A stretch of DNA of 64,000 nucleotides from Halopseudomonas xiamenensis (lineage in GTDB: Bacteria > Pseudomonadota > Gammaproteobacteria > Pseudomonadales > Pseudomonadaceae): contig NZ_JACLGO010000014.1 of NCBI RefSeq assembly GCF_014219065.1, forward strand, positions 41,154-105,153, read 5' to 3'. Position 1 is the first letter of the stretch, and every line of letters starts with the position of its first letter. The translations under genes and the position numbers were made by a program. The notes below the pieces were generated by a model, which made no database searches, was not told the origin of the DNA, and was given only the letters and a program-made list of their open reading frames with translations. This document shows positions 8,575 through 16,377 of this stretch, in pieces.

Positions 8575-9259
8575 GTGCCTGGGCCGGGGCCGGCGCCAGC
8601 CGGTAACCCAGCCCGCGCAGGGTCTCGATGCCGCTGTCGGCGCCAGCTGCCACCAGCTTGCGCCGCAGCCGCGAGACCAGCGCTTCGATAGCATTCGGCG
8701 TCACCGCCTCGCTCAACGAATACAGGCGATCCTCCAGATGATCCTTGACCACCACCCGCGGCGCGTTGCGCAGCAGCTCCTCGAGCAGTGCCAGCTCGCG
8801 CTTGGACAGCAGCATCGGCCGCGTGCCGACCAGCACGTCGCGGCTGTCGCGGAAGAACGACAGGTTGCCCAGCTGCAGGCAGCTCTCGTTGCGCGGCCCG
8901 GCGCGACGCAACACCGCACGCAGGCGCGCCTCCAGCTCCGGCATGGCGAAGGGTTTGAGCAGGTAGTCGTCGGCCCCGGCATCCAGGCCGGCAACCCGGC
9001 GCTCCAGCGAATCGTAGGCGGTGAGGATGATGCAGGGCAGGTCGCCGTTGCGGGTCGAGTCACGCGCCGCCAGCAGCGACAGGCCATCCATGTCCGGCAG
9101 GCCGAGATCGAGCAGCATGGCGTCGTAGCGGCACAGCCGCAGCATCGCCAGGGCCTGCTGTCCATGCTCGGCCACATCCACCACAAAGCCACTGCGCTGC
9201 AGGTGTTTCAACAGCAGATCACGCAGCGCCGGATGATCTTCAACGACAAGCAGTTTCAT
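8564..9259 (-). CDS. OmpR-family response regulator
   Basis: A receiver plus winged-helix DNA-binding regulator of about 231 residues. Phospho-acceptor Asp51 is in LLDLGLPD, with the acidic pocket in VVED and the conserved Lys102 in LLKPF. The C-terminal winged helix ends in SRLRRKL and LRGLGYRL. I placed the start at ATG 9259; an in-frame GTG at 9268 adds three residues and neither has a clear ribosome site. It is convergent with the TonB receptor (11-bp overlap) and divergent from the DUF3649/PepSY genes, with a Fur-like box between. No kinase adjoins it; the orphan kinase at 5146-6516 is the inferred partner. Confidence 0.9.
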   Translation of the reverse strand: MKLLVVEDHPALRDLLLKHLQRSGFVVDVAEHGQQALAMLRLCRYDAMLLDLGLPDMDGLSLLAARDSTRNGDLPCIILTAYDSLERRVAGLDAGADDYLLKPFAMPELEARLRAVLRRAGPRNESCLQLGNLSFFRDSRDVLVGTRPMLLSKRELALLEELLRNAPRVVVKDHLEDRLYSLSEAVTPNAIEALVSRLRRKLVAAGADSGIETLRGLGYRLAPAPAQALRN

Positions 9260-9339
9260 GCATTTCACGCGGCAGGGAGCCTTGTCAGGCTCCGGTCAGT
9301 TGGAAAGGGGATAGTCATGTGTAAAGAATGTAACAAAAT

Positions 9340-9358
9340 GCTTATGATTAGTATTCTT
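9340..9358. promoter_or_regulatory. Fur-like box between response regulator and DUF3649/PepSY operon
   Basis: The minus-strand sequence AAGAATACTAATCATAAGC matches the Fur consensus at 13 of 19 positions by eye. It sits in the divergent promoter region (9260-9424), which is notably A/T-rich compared with its surroundings, and could repress both directions under iron sufficiency. Confidence 0.6.
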
Positions 9359-9424
9359 ATTTGTATAGTAAGCCGCTTTTTCCCAACTGCTGCCCGTTTC
9401 GCCGCCAGCCCGGCCCATTGAGTG

Positions 9425-9748
9425 ATGCCCACCATGCTCATGTCGTACCGCTTTTTCACTGACCTGTCGGCGACCGCGCGTTACCGGCTGGTCATACTGT
9501 CGCGCAGCCTGCTCGCCATCGGCGGGGGCTATCTGTTCGCCGCGCTGAGTACCGCCAGCCTGGCCCTTGCCCTGCCGCTGCCACGGCCGCAGGCGGTGCT
9601 GGCCGCTACCCAGCTGTCCTTTGCCCTGTATTGCGCAGTGATCATCTGGGCCTTTGCCGCCGCCAGTGCCCGCCGCGCCTGGCTGGTCACCGCCGGGCTC
9701 TGCGCGGTACCGGCCATCCATCTGCTGTTCAAGGGAGCCCTGTCATGA
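9425..9748 (+). CDS. DUF3649 small inner-membrane protein of iron uptake module
   Basis: A 107-residue protein with three predicted membrane segments, beginning near YRFFTDLSATARYRLVILSRSLLA, the characteristic start of DUF3649 proteins. The exact start is uncertain: GTG 9422 and ATGs at 9425, 9434 and 9440 are all in frame and no strong ribosome site is visible. The stop overlaps the next gene as ATGA. The family is typically found next to PepSY and DUF3325 genes and TonB receptors, and so probably assists iron release from imported siderophore. The biochemical function is unknown. Confidence 0.78.
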   Translation: MPTMLMSYRFFTDLSATARYRLVILSRSLLAIGGGYLFAALSTASLALALPLPRPQAVLAATQLSFALYCAVIIWAFAAASARRAWLVTAGLCAVPAIHLLFKGALS

Positions 9749-11361
9749 AACAGCTCGGCTTTCGCCAGACCAATGCCTGGCTGCATACCTGGACCGGCCT
9801 GCTGCTCGGCTGGCTGTTGTATGCGGTATTCCTCACCGGCACGCTGAGCTTCTTTCATCAGGAAATCAGCTTCTGGATGAAGCCCGAATTGCACGGATCG
9901 GTGGCCGATGGCAGCAGTGCCGAGCGCGCCATCGAGCGACTGCAGCAACTGGCACCCGATGCAGCGCAGTGGAGCATCAGCCTGCCTACCGAGCGTAATC
10001 CGGCCCTGGACGTGCAATGGTTCGCCCAGGGTGAGCGCGTCGGTCGCGGTGGCGGCCAGCGCCTGACCCTGAATGCCGCAACGGGCGAGCCGCTGGAAGT
10101 GCGCGAGACCCGCGGGGGCGGTTTTCTCTATCGCTTCCACTTCGAACTCTATGGCATGCCCCGGGTCACCGCGCGCTGGATCGTCGCCATCGCCACCATG
10201 GTCATGCTGGTCGCCATCGTCAGCGGCGTGGTCACCCACAAGAAGATCTTCAAGGATTTCTTCACCTTCCGTCCGCGCAAGGGCCAGCGGTCCTGGCTGG
10301 ATGCGCACAACGCCACCGCCGTGCTGGCGCTGCCCTTCCACTTCATGATCACCTACAGCGGCCTGCTGCTGTTCATGTACATGCTCATGCCCTGGGGCGT
10401 GAGCAGTGCCTACCAGGGTGACATGCAGGCGTATTTCAGCGAAGCCGGCAATCGCCGGGGCGCACCCGAGCGCGGGGCTGAACGGTCGGCCGGGGTGCCA
10501 GTGGCGGCGGAGCTGACCGCCATCGCACCGCTGCTGGCCCAGGCGCAGCAGCAATGGCCACGCGGCGCGGCCAGCATCCAGGTCAGTAACCCGAACACCC
10601 AGCGGGCACAGATCGAATTGCGTGAGCATGGTGGCGACAGCCTGATCGAACGCGGCCGCGGCCAGCAGATGCGCTTCGACGGCGTCACCGGCGCGCCCCT
10701 GGCAATGCCAGCCACGCCGCCGACCTCGGTCACCAATGCGGTGTACAACGTGTTCAGCAGCCTGCACCTGATCCGCTTCGCCGGACCGCCGCTGCGCTGG
10801 CTGTTCTTCATCAGCGGCCTGCTGGGCACGGCGATGATCGCCACCGGCCTGGTGCTATGGGTGGTCAAGCGCCTGCCCGAGCGGCGCAAGCTCGGCCGCA
10901 CGCCCTTCGGCCACCGGCTGGTCGAGGTACTCAATGTCGGTACCGTCGCCGGCCTGCCGCTGGCCATCGCCGCCTACTTCTGGGCCAATCGCCTGCTGCC
11001 GGCCGGTCTGGCCCAGCGCAGCGACTGGGAAATCCGCAGCTTCCTGATTATCTGGCTATTGTGCCTGCTGCATCCGCTGCTGCGCTCGCACAAACGCGCC
11101 TGGCAGGAGCAATTGGTCGCCGGCGCCGTGCTGTTTGCCGGCCTGCCGCTGTTCAGCCTGGCGCTGCCGCACAGCGGCCTGCCCGCCAGCCTGGCCAGCG
11201 GCAACTGGTTGCTGGCGAGCATGGACCTGACCCTGCTGGCCAGCGCCGCGTTGCTGGCCTGGGCCGCCTACAAACTGGGCTGTCATCAGCCCGCCGCCAC
11301 CCGCAGCCCACAGCGGCCACCGCGCAAGGCATTGGCCAGTGCAGAGGAGGTATCGGCATGA
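9745..11361 (+). CDS. PepSY-associated membrane protein, probable ferric-siderophore reductase
   Basis: A 538-residue inner-membrane protein. The first segment (LHTWTGLLLGWLLYAVFLTGTLSFF) is the classic PepSY-TM N-terminus, followed by a periplasmic domain. Further membrane segments lie around 150-170, 198-220, 350-375 and in the C-terminal 120 residues. Conserved His residues occur in and near membrane segments (LHTW, RFHFE, PFHFMITYSG). Relatives such as FoxB and FpvG are implicated in periplasmic reduction of ferric siderophores, so reductase is an inference from family. The ATG is preceded by AAGGGA and overlaps the DUF3649 stop; the stop overlaps the DUF3325 start. All three genes are translationally coupled. 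Confidence 0.85.
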   Translation: MKQLGFRQTNAWLHTWTGLLLGWLLYAVFLTGTLSFFHQEISFWMKPELHGSVADGSSAERAIERLQQLAPDAAQWSISLPTERNPALDVQWFAQGERVGRGGGQRLTLNAATGEPLEVRETRGGGFLYRFHFELYGMPRVTARWIVAIATMVMLVAIVSGVVTHKKIFKDFFTFRPRKGQRSWLDAHNATAVLALPFHFMITYSGLLLFMYMLMPWGVSSAYQGDMQAYFSEAGNRRGAPERGAERSAGVPVAAELTAIAPLLAQAQQQWPRGAASIQVSNPNTQRAQIELREHGGDSLIERGRGQQMRFDGVTGAPLAMPATPPTSVTNAVYNVFSSLHLIRFAGPPLRWLFFISGLLGTAMIATGLVLWVVKRLPERRKLGRTPFGHRLVEVLNVGTVAGLPLAIAAYFWANRLLPAGLAQRSDWEIRSFLIIWLLCLLHPLLRSHKRAWQEQLVAGAVLFAGLPLFSLALPHSGLPASLASGNWLLASMDLTLLASAALLAWAAYKLGCHQPAATRSPQRPPRKALASAEEVSA

Positions 11362-11681
11362 TCAGCCTGAGTCTGGCGCTGTGCATCAGCGCCTTCGGCA
11401 GCCTGTGCCTGGGTATGCCGCGGCATTTCGAGCAGGTATTCAAGCGCAAGCCCCACCCCTGGCAGCAACGCACGCTGCGCCTGCTCGGCTGGGGGTTACT
11501 GGGGTTGGCGATCGTGCCGGCAATCCACGCGCTCGGGCCCTCGGTGGGGCTGGCATTGTGGGCTTCAGCGCTGACGATTGGCGCGCTGCTGCAGGGGTTG
11601 CTGTTGACCTACCGGCCAGGTCTGGTGGTGCCACTGAGCCTGCTGGCGCCCCTGTTGGCGCTCCCCCTCCTCGCAACATGA
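11358..11681 (+). CDS. DUF3325 small membrane protein of iron uptake module
   Basis: A 107-residue protein with three predicted membrane segments and the DUF3325-like N-terminus SLALCISAFGSLCLGMPRHFEQVF. It is translationally coupled to the PepSY gene (ATGA overlap) and is the last gene of the DUF3649-PepSY-DUF3325 operon. Function unknown; presumed accessory to ferric-siderophore handling at the inner membrane. Confidence 0.78.
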   Translation: MISLSLALCISAFGSLCLGMPRHFEQVFKRKPHPWQQRTLRLLGWGLLGLAIVPAIHALGPSVGLALWASALTIGALLQGLLLTYRPGLVVPLSLLAPLLALPLLAT

Positions 11682-11814
11682 CGATCCGCCATCTGCCTCG
11701 ACGCAGACCGCCGCAGGGCCTTTCTCACTGAAACAATGACCGATTTGCGGGTCATACTCAGTGGGCCCAGGCGGCAGCGTACCGGGCTGCCGCAGATGAC
11801 CGTCAGAGGTAGTG

Positions 11815-13578
11815 ATGAAGAGGATGTACGTGCTGGCTTGCCGTCTGGCAATGCTGCTGGCGCTGGCCGGCGCCAGCGTCGCCAGCGCAGCCGAACCGTT
11901 ACGCATCACCCAGCTGCAGCGCTGCGGCGACCTGCTGGAGCGCCAGCAACCGACTTTCTGCCTGCGGACCACCGGCCTGCAACCGGGCCAGTGGCAGCTT
12001 CGGCTCAATGGCCAGACACTCGACACCGGGCAGCTCAGCCAGGAGCAGGATCAGTTGCGCCTGCGCATCGACGCTGCCCAGGCCGACAGCGGCCCCCTGT
12101 GGCTGGAGCAGCAGGGGCAGGCCAGCAATGCCGTGTGGTTGAGCCTGGGTAGCAGCCATGTACTGGCCGCAGACAAGCAGGCGGTGACCAGGAACCGGGA
12201 TGGCCTCGATACCTATGTCGACCTGGTCAGCCTGATCATCGAAGAAAGCCATGATGGTGCCGAGCAGGCCCGGCAGTTGGCCGAGAAATACGATGCCGAG
12301 GTGGTGGGGGCGATACCGCCGCTCAACACCTACCAGTTGCGCCTGCCCGCCCGCAACCTGGACCAGCGCGACGCCACTGTGCTGCGCCTGGGCGCCGAGG
12401 TCAGCGTGGATGCGGTGGTGATCGAGGAGTCCGGCGCCGAGCAGGCCATCGAACGCGATACCGAGAACCCACCAGCGCAGGAAAGTCAGGAATGGGCGGC
12501 CAACCGGTTTCTGGATGCGGTGAATTTCTACCAGCGCCGTCTGCAGAAACAGCAGGATATTGAAGCCCGGCCAGTACGTATCGGCGTGATCGAGCGGGAT
12601 GTGGACTTCGACAGCCCGGACTTCGCCGACTATGGCGGTGACTGCCGCAGTGACCCGGGCCGGGTCTGTGTCTATGCCCGGGATGCGGCCAGGGCCAGCG
12701 GGCACGGCACCACCGTCGCCGGCATTCTCGCCGCCGCCTGGGACAATGGCGGCAACAGCGGCTTTTTGCGCGCGCTGGACAAGGTCGGGCCGGGCTTCGA
12801 TGTGATCGTCGACCGCGGCTCTGATGCAGGCATCACCGCCAATGTCGCCGCCTCGGTCAACCTGGTCGAGGATGGCGCCAGGGTGCTGAACTGGAGCTGG
12901 GGCATCCACCGCACCGGAGCCACCGATGTCGAAGGCGATGAGGTCGACTCGCTGGTGCGCTCCGGGATCGCCATGAGTGGTTATGAGGAGCTGCTGGAGG
13001 AGTTCTTCCTATGGCTGCGCCGGGAGCACCCGGAGGTGGTGGTGGTGAACTCGGCCGGCAATGGCTCGTCGTTCTCCGGGCGCGACGAGTATCGCCTGCC
13101 CTCCTCGTTCATCACCGAACAGTTGTTCGTGGTCGGAGGTCACCAGCGCAGCGACAAGCAGGTCGATGTGGATGACCCCGGCTATGCCACCCGGCGCAAG
13201 GCCTCCAATGTCGATATGCGCGTCGATATCACCGCCACCGCCTGCGTCCGCGGTTCGATGAAGGCAGCCAACGCCACCGGCGCCGTGCATTGCGGTACCT
13301 CCTATGCCACTCCGCTGGTCGCCGGACTGCTGGCGGCGATGCTGTCCATCAACCCCGAACTGCAACCGGAGCAACTGCGCATGCTGCTGCGCCGCAGCGC
13401 CATGACCATAGGTGAGGAGAACGACTTCGAGCCCATGGAAGCAGACGACCTGACCGCACCCATCCTGCCCTCGGAACGGGGCAACGACCTCAATCACCCC
13501 GACGTCGGCCATTCGGCCCGGCTGGATATGTACCGGGCGCTGGAACTGGCGGTGCAGAGCCTGGACAGCGTGCGTTGA
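11815..13578 (+). CDS. Exported S8/subtilisin-like serine peptidase with altered catalytic Asp motif
   Basis: A protein of about 587 residues with an N-terminal signal peptide (hydrophobic stretch ending ASVASAA). An N-terminal region of about 220 residues may be a pro- or beta-rich domain. The peptidase domain shows His about 298 in SGHGTTVAG, an oxyanion-type Asn in VNSAGNGSS, and Ser about 497 in GTSYATPLVAG (numbers from the GTG at 11812). The first motif, usually VIDTG, reads VIERD here, so the normal Asp position is Glu (with an Asp two residues on). ATG 11815 has AGAGGT just upstream. The gene stands alone in orientation between two iron blocks; no functional link is evident. Confidence 0.82.
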   Translation: MKRMYVLACRLAMLLALAGASVASAAEPLRITQLQRCGDLLERQQPTFCLRTTGLQPGQWQLRLNGQTLDTGQLSQEQDQLRLRIDAAQADSGPLWLEQQGQASNAVWLSLGSSHVLAADKQAVTRNRDGLDTYVDLVSLIIEESHDGAEQARQLAEKYDAEVVGAIPPLNTYQLRLPARNLDQRDATVLRLGAEVSVDAVVIEESGAEQAIERDTENPPAQESQEWAANRFLDAVNFYQRRLQKQQDIEARPVRIGVIERDVDFDSPDFADYGGDCRSDPGRVCVYARDAARASGHGTTVAGILAAAWDNGGNSGFLRALDKVGPGFDVIVDRGSDAGITANVAASVNLVEDGARVLNWSWGIHRTGATDVEGDEVDSLVRSGIAMSGYEELLEEFFLWLRREHPEVVVVNSAGNGSSFSGRDEYRLPSSFITEQLFVVGGHQRSDKQVDVDDPGYATRRKASNVDMRVDITATACVRGSMKAANATGAVHCGTSYATPLVAGLLAAMLSINPELQPEQLRMLLRRSAMTIGEENDFEPMEADDLTAPILPSERGNDLNHPDVGHSARLDMYRALELAVQSLDSVR

Positions 13579-13588
13579 AATGGGAGGA

Positions 13589-13700
13589 GTAGCGGGTGTG
13601 CCGGAGTGTAGCCCTCCGGTCCTCCGGTCCGCGTTCGGATGCTACGCCTGCAAAGGCAGAGCCCGTGCCAACCCGTCGTCGAGCCCGATCGCGGCCCGAG
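13589..13700. repeat. Intergenic repeat, GTAGC...GCTAC family (copy 1)
   Basis: Starts 11 nt after the peptidase stop. It shares GTGTAGCCC, GGTCCGCGTTCGG and GCTACGCCTGC with a second copy at 37547-37640. GTAGC (13589-13593) and GCTAC (13641-13645) are inverted ends. A second part, GTCGTCG through CGACAAC (about 13673-13711), is also shared. It behaves like a REP-type element downstream of a gene; possible mRNA stabiliser or terminator. Confidence 0.65.
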
Positions 13701-13751
13701 GCGCTCGACAACCTCGGAGGGGCGGGAGCGCCCCTGCGCTATACCCTGCAG

Positions 13752-14678
13752 TTAATGCGCCGGCTCGGTAGCCCAGCGCAACGCCGGCAGAATGGAGGCC
13801 TCCAGCATCGGGCCATGGCCCAGGCCGTCCAGTTCGCGGTATTCGACGTGCAGGCCCGGATGCGAAGCCAGCCGGGCCGCCATCTGCGACGCCGCATCGG
13901 CGGGCACCACGGCCATGGCACGACGCCGCTCGCCCGGCTGCTCAACGGCGCGCGGGCCGGCTTCGTCGCTGCCGCGCAGGATCAGCAATTGCGCCCGGGC
14001 CGAGGCCGGCAGGTTTTGCTCGGTACGCAGCAACAGGCCGGACTTCCACCACAGCGACGGGCTGGCGGCGATATAACGCTGGAATGCCTGCGGCTGGGTG
14101 AACAGGGTATTGAGCACGAAAGCGCCGCCATAGGAGTGCCCCCACAACGCCTGGCGCTGGGGATCGACCGCATGCCGCTGCGCCACCCGCGGCTTGATAC
14201 GTGTCTCGATCAGTTCGAGAAACGGTGCCGCGCCGCCGGCCGGACGCCGCCTGACCTCATCCTCCAGCAGCGGCTGCCCCGGCTGCAGCGCCGGTGTGTA
14301 GTCATATACCCGCGAGTCGACATCCAGCCGCCGGTCGGTGGCATAGCCGATCATCACCAGCAGCGCCGGGCCGCGTTGATCCAGCTCGGCCAGCCACTCC
14401 TCACGCAGGGCACCCAGCGCGGCGTTACCATCCAGCAGGTAGAGCACCGGATAACCGGCGGGTGGCGCAGCGCGCCGGGGAATGGCCAGATGCACACGAT
14501 AGCGGCGCTGGCCATCGGCCGAGTCCAGCTCGAACCGTTCGAAGCGGTAGTACTCGGACCCGCTGTCGGCCAGGGTCGGGCCGAGCTTCTGCCCGAAGTC
14601 GGGCCGGGCCGCCGCCTGCAGCGACAGCAGGCTCAGACCCAGCAGCAATGCCATGGTGAGCAGACGAAGAAAAGGCAT
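13752..14678 (-). CDS. Periplasmic siderophore-type esterase (IroE/PfeE-like)
   Basis: A 308-residue alpha/beta hydrolase with a signal peptide (residues 1-24, cleaved near LQAAA). The nucleophile Ser182 is in GHSYGG and the probable catalytic His288 is in GLGHGPM. YPVLYLLDGNA and IGYATDRRLDVDSRVYDYTP are typical of the IroE/Fes-like putative-esterase family. In P. aeruginosa the homologous PfeE hydrolyses ferric enterobactin in the periplasm and is encoded beside PfeA. The neighbouring catecholate-type receptor and PfeRS-like pair support that reading. The start at 14678 follows GGAG with 6-nt spacing. Separated from the receptor by a methyltransferase gene and a repeat. Confidence 0.8.
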   Translation of the reverse strand: MPFLRLLTMALLLGLSLLSLQAAARPDFGQKLGPTLADSGSEYYRFERFELDSADGQRRYRVHLAIPRRAAPPAGYPVLYLLDGNAALGALREEWLAELDQRGPALLVMIGYATDRRLDVDSRVYDYTPALQPGQPLLEDEVRRRPAGGAAPFLELIETRIKPRVAQRHAVDPQRQALWGHSYGGAFVLNTLFTQPQAFQRYIAASPSLWWKSGLLLRTEQNLPASARAQLLILRGSDEAGPRAVEQPGERRRAMAVVPADAASQMAARLASHPGLHVEYRELDGLGHGPMLEASILPALRWATEPAH

Positions 14679-14988
14679 GGTGGTCTCCTGGTTCAGTTGC
14701 AGTGTTGTTCTCTTGACTCCGTCATTCTTCCCCGGGGGCCGTCATCCTTCGCGAAGGCGAAGGATCCATGGTGCCGGCTGACTCGGTGTAATCTGTGGAT
14801 CCTTCGCCTTCGCGAAGGATGACGGGAGCGTGCGAAGGATGACAAGGGGAAGCAAAGAAAACGGGGGCGAGGCGAAGGATGCCGGGAGCAGCAAAGAGTA
14901 ACGGAGGCGAAGCAAAGGATAAGCGGCTCCAGTAAACAGCATCGCGTATTCCGTCGGGATAGCCGGACCGGCCTCACCGGGCTGATGC
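14679..14988. other. Gene-free stretch of 310 bases holding a palindromic repeat
   Basis: No credible gene. It contains the esterase promoter side (14679-14735), the long palindrome at 14739-14825, and then about 100 bases of degenerate direct copies of GCGAAGGATGAC/GGCGAAGGATG motifs (14826-14925). The remainder up to the methyltransferase stop shows nothing I recognise. Confidence 0.8.
14739..14825. repeat. Long-armed palindromic repeat, CGTCATCCTTCGC family (copy A)
   Basis: Two perfect 30-bp inverted arms (14739-14768 and 14796-14825) enclose a 27-nt loop containing CCGGCTGACTCGG. The outer sequence is CGTCATCCTTCGC and the inner end GGATCCA. The same arms and related loop recur at 26315-26400 and 40298-40382. 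Confidence 0.92.
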
Positions 14989-16287
14989 TCACGCCGGGTC
15001 GAGCGGGTGATGGATCGCTGTTCCACAGTCCTCGACCACCTGCAGCCTCAGCTGCTGCCGGATGATCCATTCATTCAGCCGGCCCAGCCACTGCGCATTG
15101 GCCGCCGGCCCCGGGCGCAGCGGATGGACATGGCCGCGCCACATCAGCATCTGCAGGGACTGCGAGAGCAGGCCGACATTGCCGGCAAAGACCGGCAGCT
15201 GGCGCAGCTCGCCGAAACTGGCCGGGCGCGCCGCCAGTGCCTGCAGCAGCGGCGAGAATATCTCCTCCGGCCCGTTGATCGGCCCTATCGGTGTGGCGAA
15301 GTGCACAGCACCCGAGCCGGGAGCGCCCGGCAGCAGGCGAAAGCGTAGCGCATCCAGCTGCTGCAGATGCTGCTCGGCGGTCAGCCGTTGCGGGTCACGC
15401 TGGAACAGGTCCCGGCGCTGGTGCTGGTTGCGTGCCAGATCCTTTACCGTCTCCCGCACCGCCGGGGCGCTGATGCTGGTCAGAATCGGCTGCAGGTTGC
15501 CGGGAATGGACAGCCGTTCCAGGTTATCGAAGGGATCGGCACTGCCCAGGAAGCTGACCCCGGCCTGGGCCGCCAGGCGGTGCATATCCGCCGAATGCTG
15601 CGGTCGCCAGTAGTCGGTGAGAAAGTCATGGGCCAGATAGGCCGCGCCCTTTTCCGGCAGGGCCTGCAGCCTGGCACTGAGCCCAGGCTGGTCGACGAAG
15701 GCGCCGCCAGCGTCCAGCCGGCCGAGCAGATCGAGCCCGGCCTGGATATTCTGCTCGGCACTCCCGGCCCGCTGGTGTGCCAGTTCATTGAGCAGCTTCT
15801 GCACCGGTATCATCGGCGTCGCGCCGGGATGACACATGTAGTGCAGGTACAGCAACCCCCTGGGTTTCAGCGAGCGTTGCAGCAGCTGCAGAATGCTCTG
15901 CTGCTGGCCCGGGGCGATCCAGGACCAGACACCATGGCTGACGATGAAGTCGAAGAACAGGTTGTTGTCCCGGGCGAAGTGGGCAAAGTCGGCCTGGATG
16001 AAGCGGATATTATCCAGCCCGATAGAACGCGCCGCATCCCGGGCGATGGCCAGGTGCCGTTCATTGAAATCCACCCCGACGAACTGCCCCTGGGGGTTGG
16101 TCGCCGCGGCCACCAGCAGGTTGATGCCGACGCCGCAGCCCAGCTCGCAATAGGAGTAAGGTGCGGTGATATCCGGCGGTGCCGAGCCCAGGAACTGCGC
16201 CAGCGCGGTCAGCCAGACCGGCTGGATCTCCCGGTGGAAATGCGCCGGGTAGGCCACATCCAGAACATAACCCGCTTCCTTCTTCAT
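14989..16287 (-). CDS. Class I SAM-dependent methyltransferase with C-terminal regulatory domain
   Basis: A 432-residue cytoplasmic protein. The N-terminal Rossmann methyltransferase shows motif I ELGCGVGINLL (about 47-58) and motif II GVDFNERHL. The long C-terminal half resembles the methyltransferase regulatory domain family, with a winged-helix-like end. I chose ATG 16287 (MKKEAGYVLD) because GAGGG precedes it; an in-frame GTG at 16314 is less likely. It is transcribed in the same direction as the TonB receptor upstream, but a strong terminator lies between. The substrate is unknown. Placement between a siderophore receptor and its probable esterase hints at siderophore or regulatory methylation, but this is conjecture. 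Confidence 0.78.
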   Translation of the reverse strand: MKKEAGYVLDVAYPAHFHREIQPVWLTALAQFLGSAPPDITAPYSYCELGCGVGINLLVAAATNPQGQFVGVDFNERHLAIARDAARSIGLDNIRFIQADFAHFARDNNLFFDFIVSHGVWSWIAPGQQQSILQLLQRSLKPRGLLYLHYMCHPGATPMIPVQKLLNELAHQRAGSAEQNIQAGLDLLGRLDAGGAFVDQPGLSARLQALPEKGAAYLAHDFLTDYWRPQHSADMHRLAAQAGVSFLGSADPFDNLERLSIPGNLQPILTSISAPAVRETVKDLARNQHQRRDLFQRDPQRLTAEQHLQQLDALRFRLLPGAPGSGAVHFATPIGPINGPEEIFSPLLQALAARPASFGELRQLPVFAGNVGLLSQSLQMLMWRGHVHPLRPGPAANAQWLGRLNEWIIRQQLRLQVVEDCGTAIHHPLDPA

Positions 16288-16325
16288 GTGCTTGCACCCT
16301 CGAATCGTCTGCACTGTGCAACGTG

Positions 16326-16360
16326 AAAAGCCCCTCTGGATATTAACCAGAGGGGCCGGG
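16326..16360 (-). terminator. Rho-independent terminator of the catecholate receptor gene
   Basis: GCCCCTCTGG (16330-16339) and CCAGAGGGGC (16347-16356) form a perfect 10-bp stem with a 7-nt loop. Read on the minus strand the stem is followed by TTTT. It starts 22 nt after the receptor stop. Confidence 0.88.
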
Positions 16361-16377
16361 GCTTTCAGGCGCGAGGA

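Noticed and set aside
7000..8694. A 564-codon minus-strand open frame opposite the first TonB receptor
   Set aside because: Shadow of the receptor gene; translated sequence has no recognisable domain and crosses into the response regulator gene.
13576..13751. Small gene between the S8 peptidase and the esterase
   Set aside because: The open frames here are made of the repeat sequence and lack ribosome sites.
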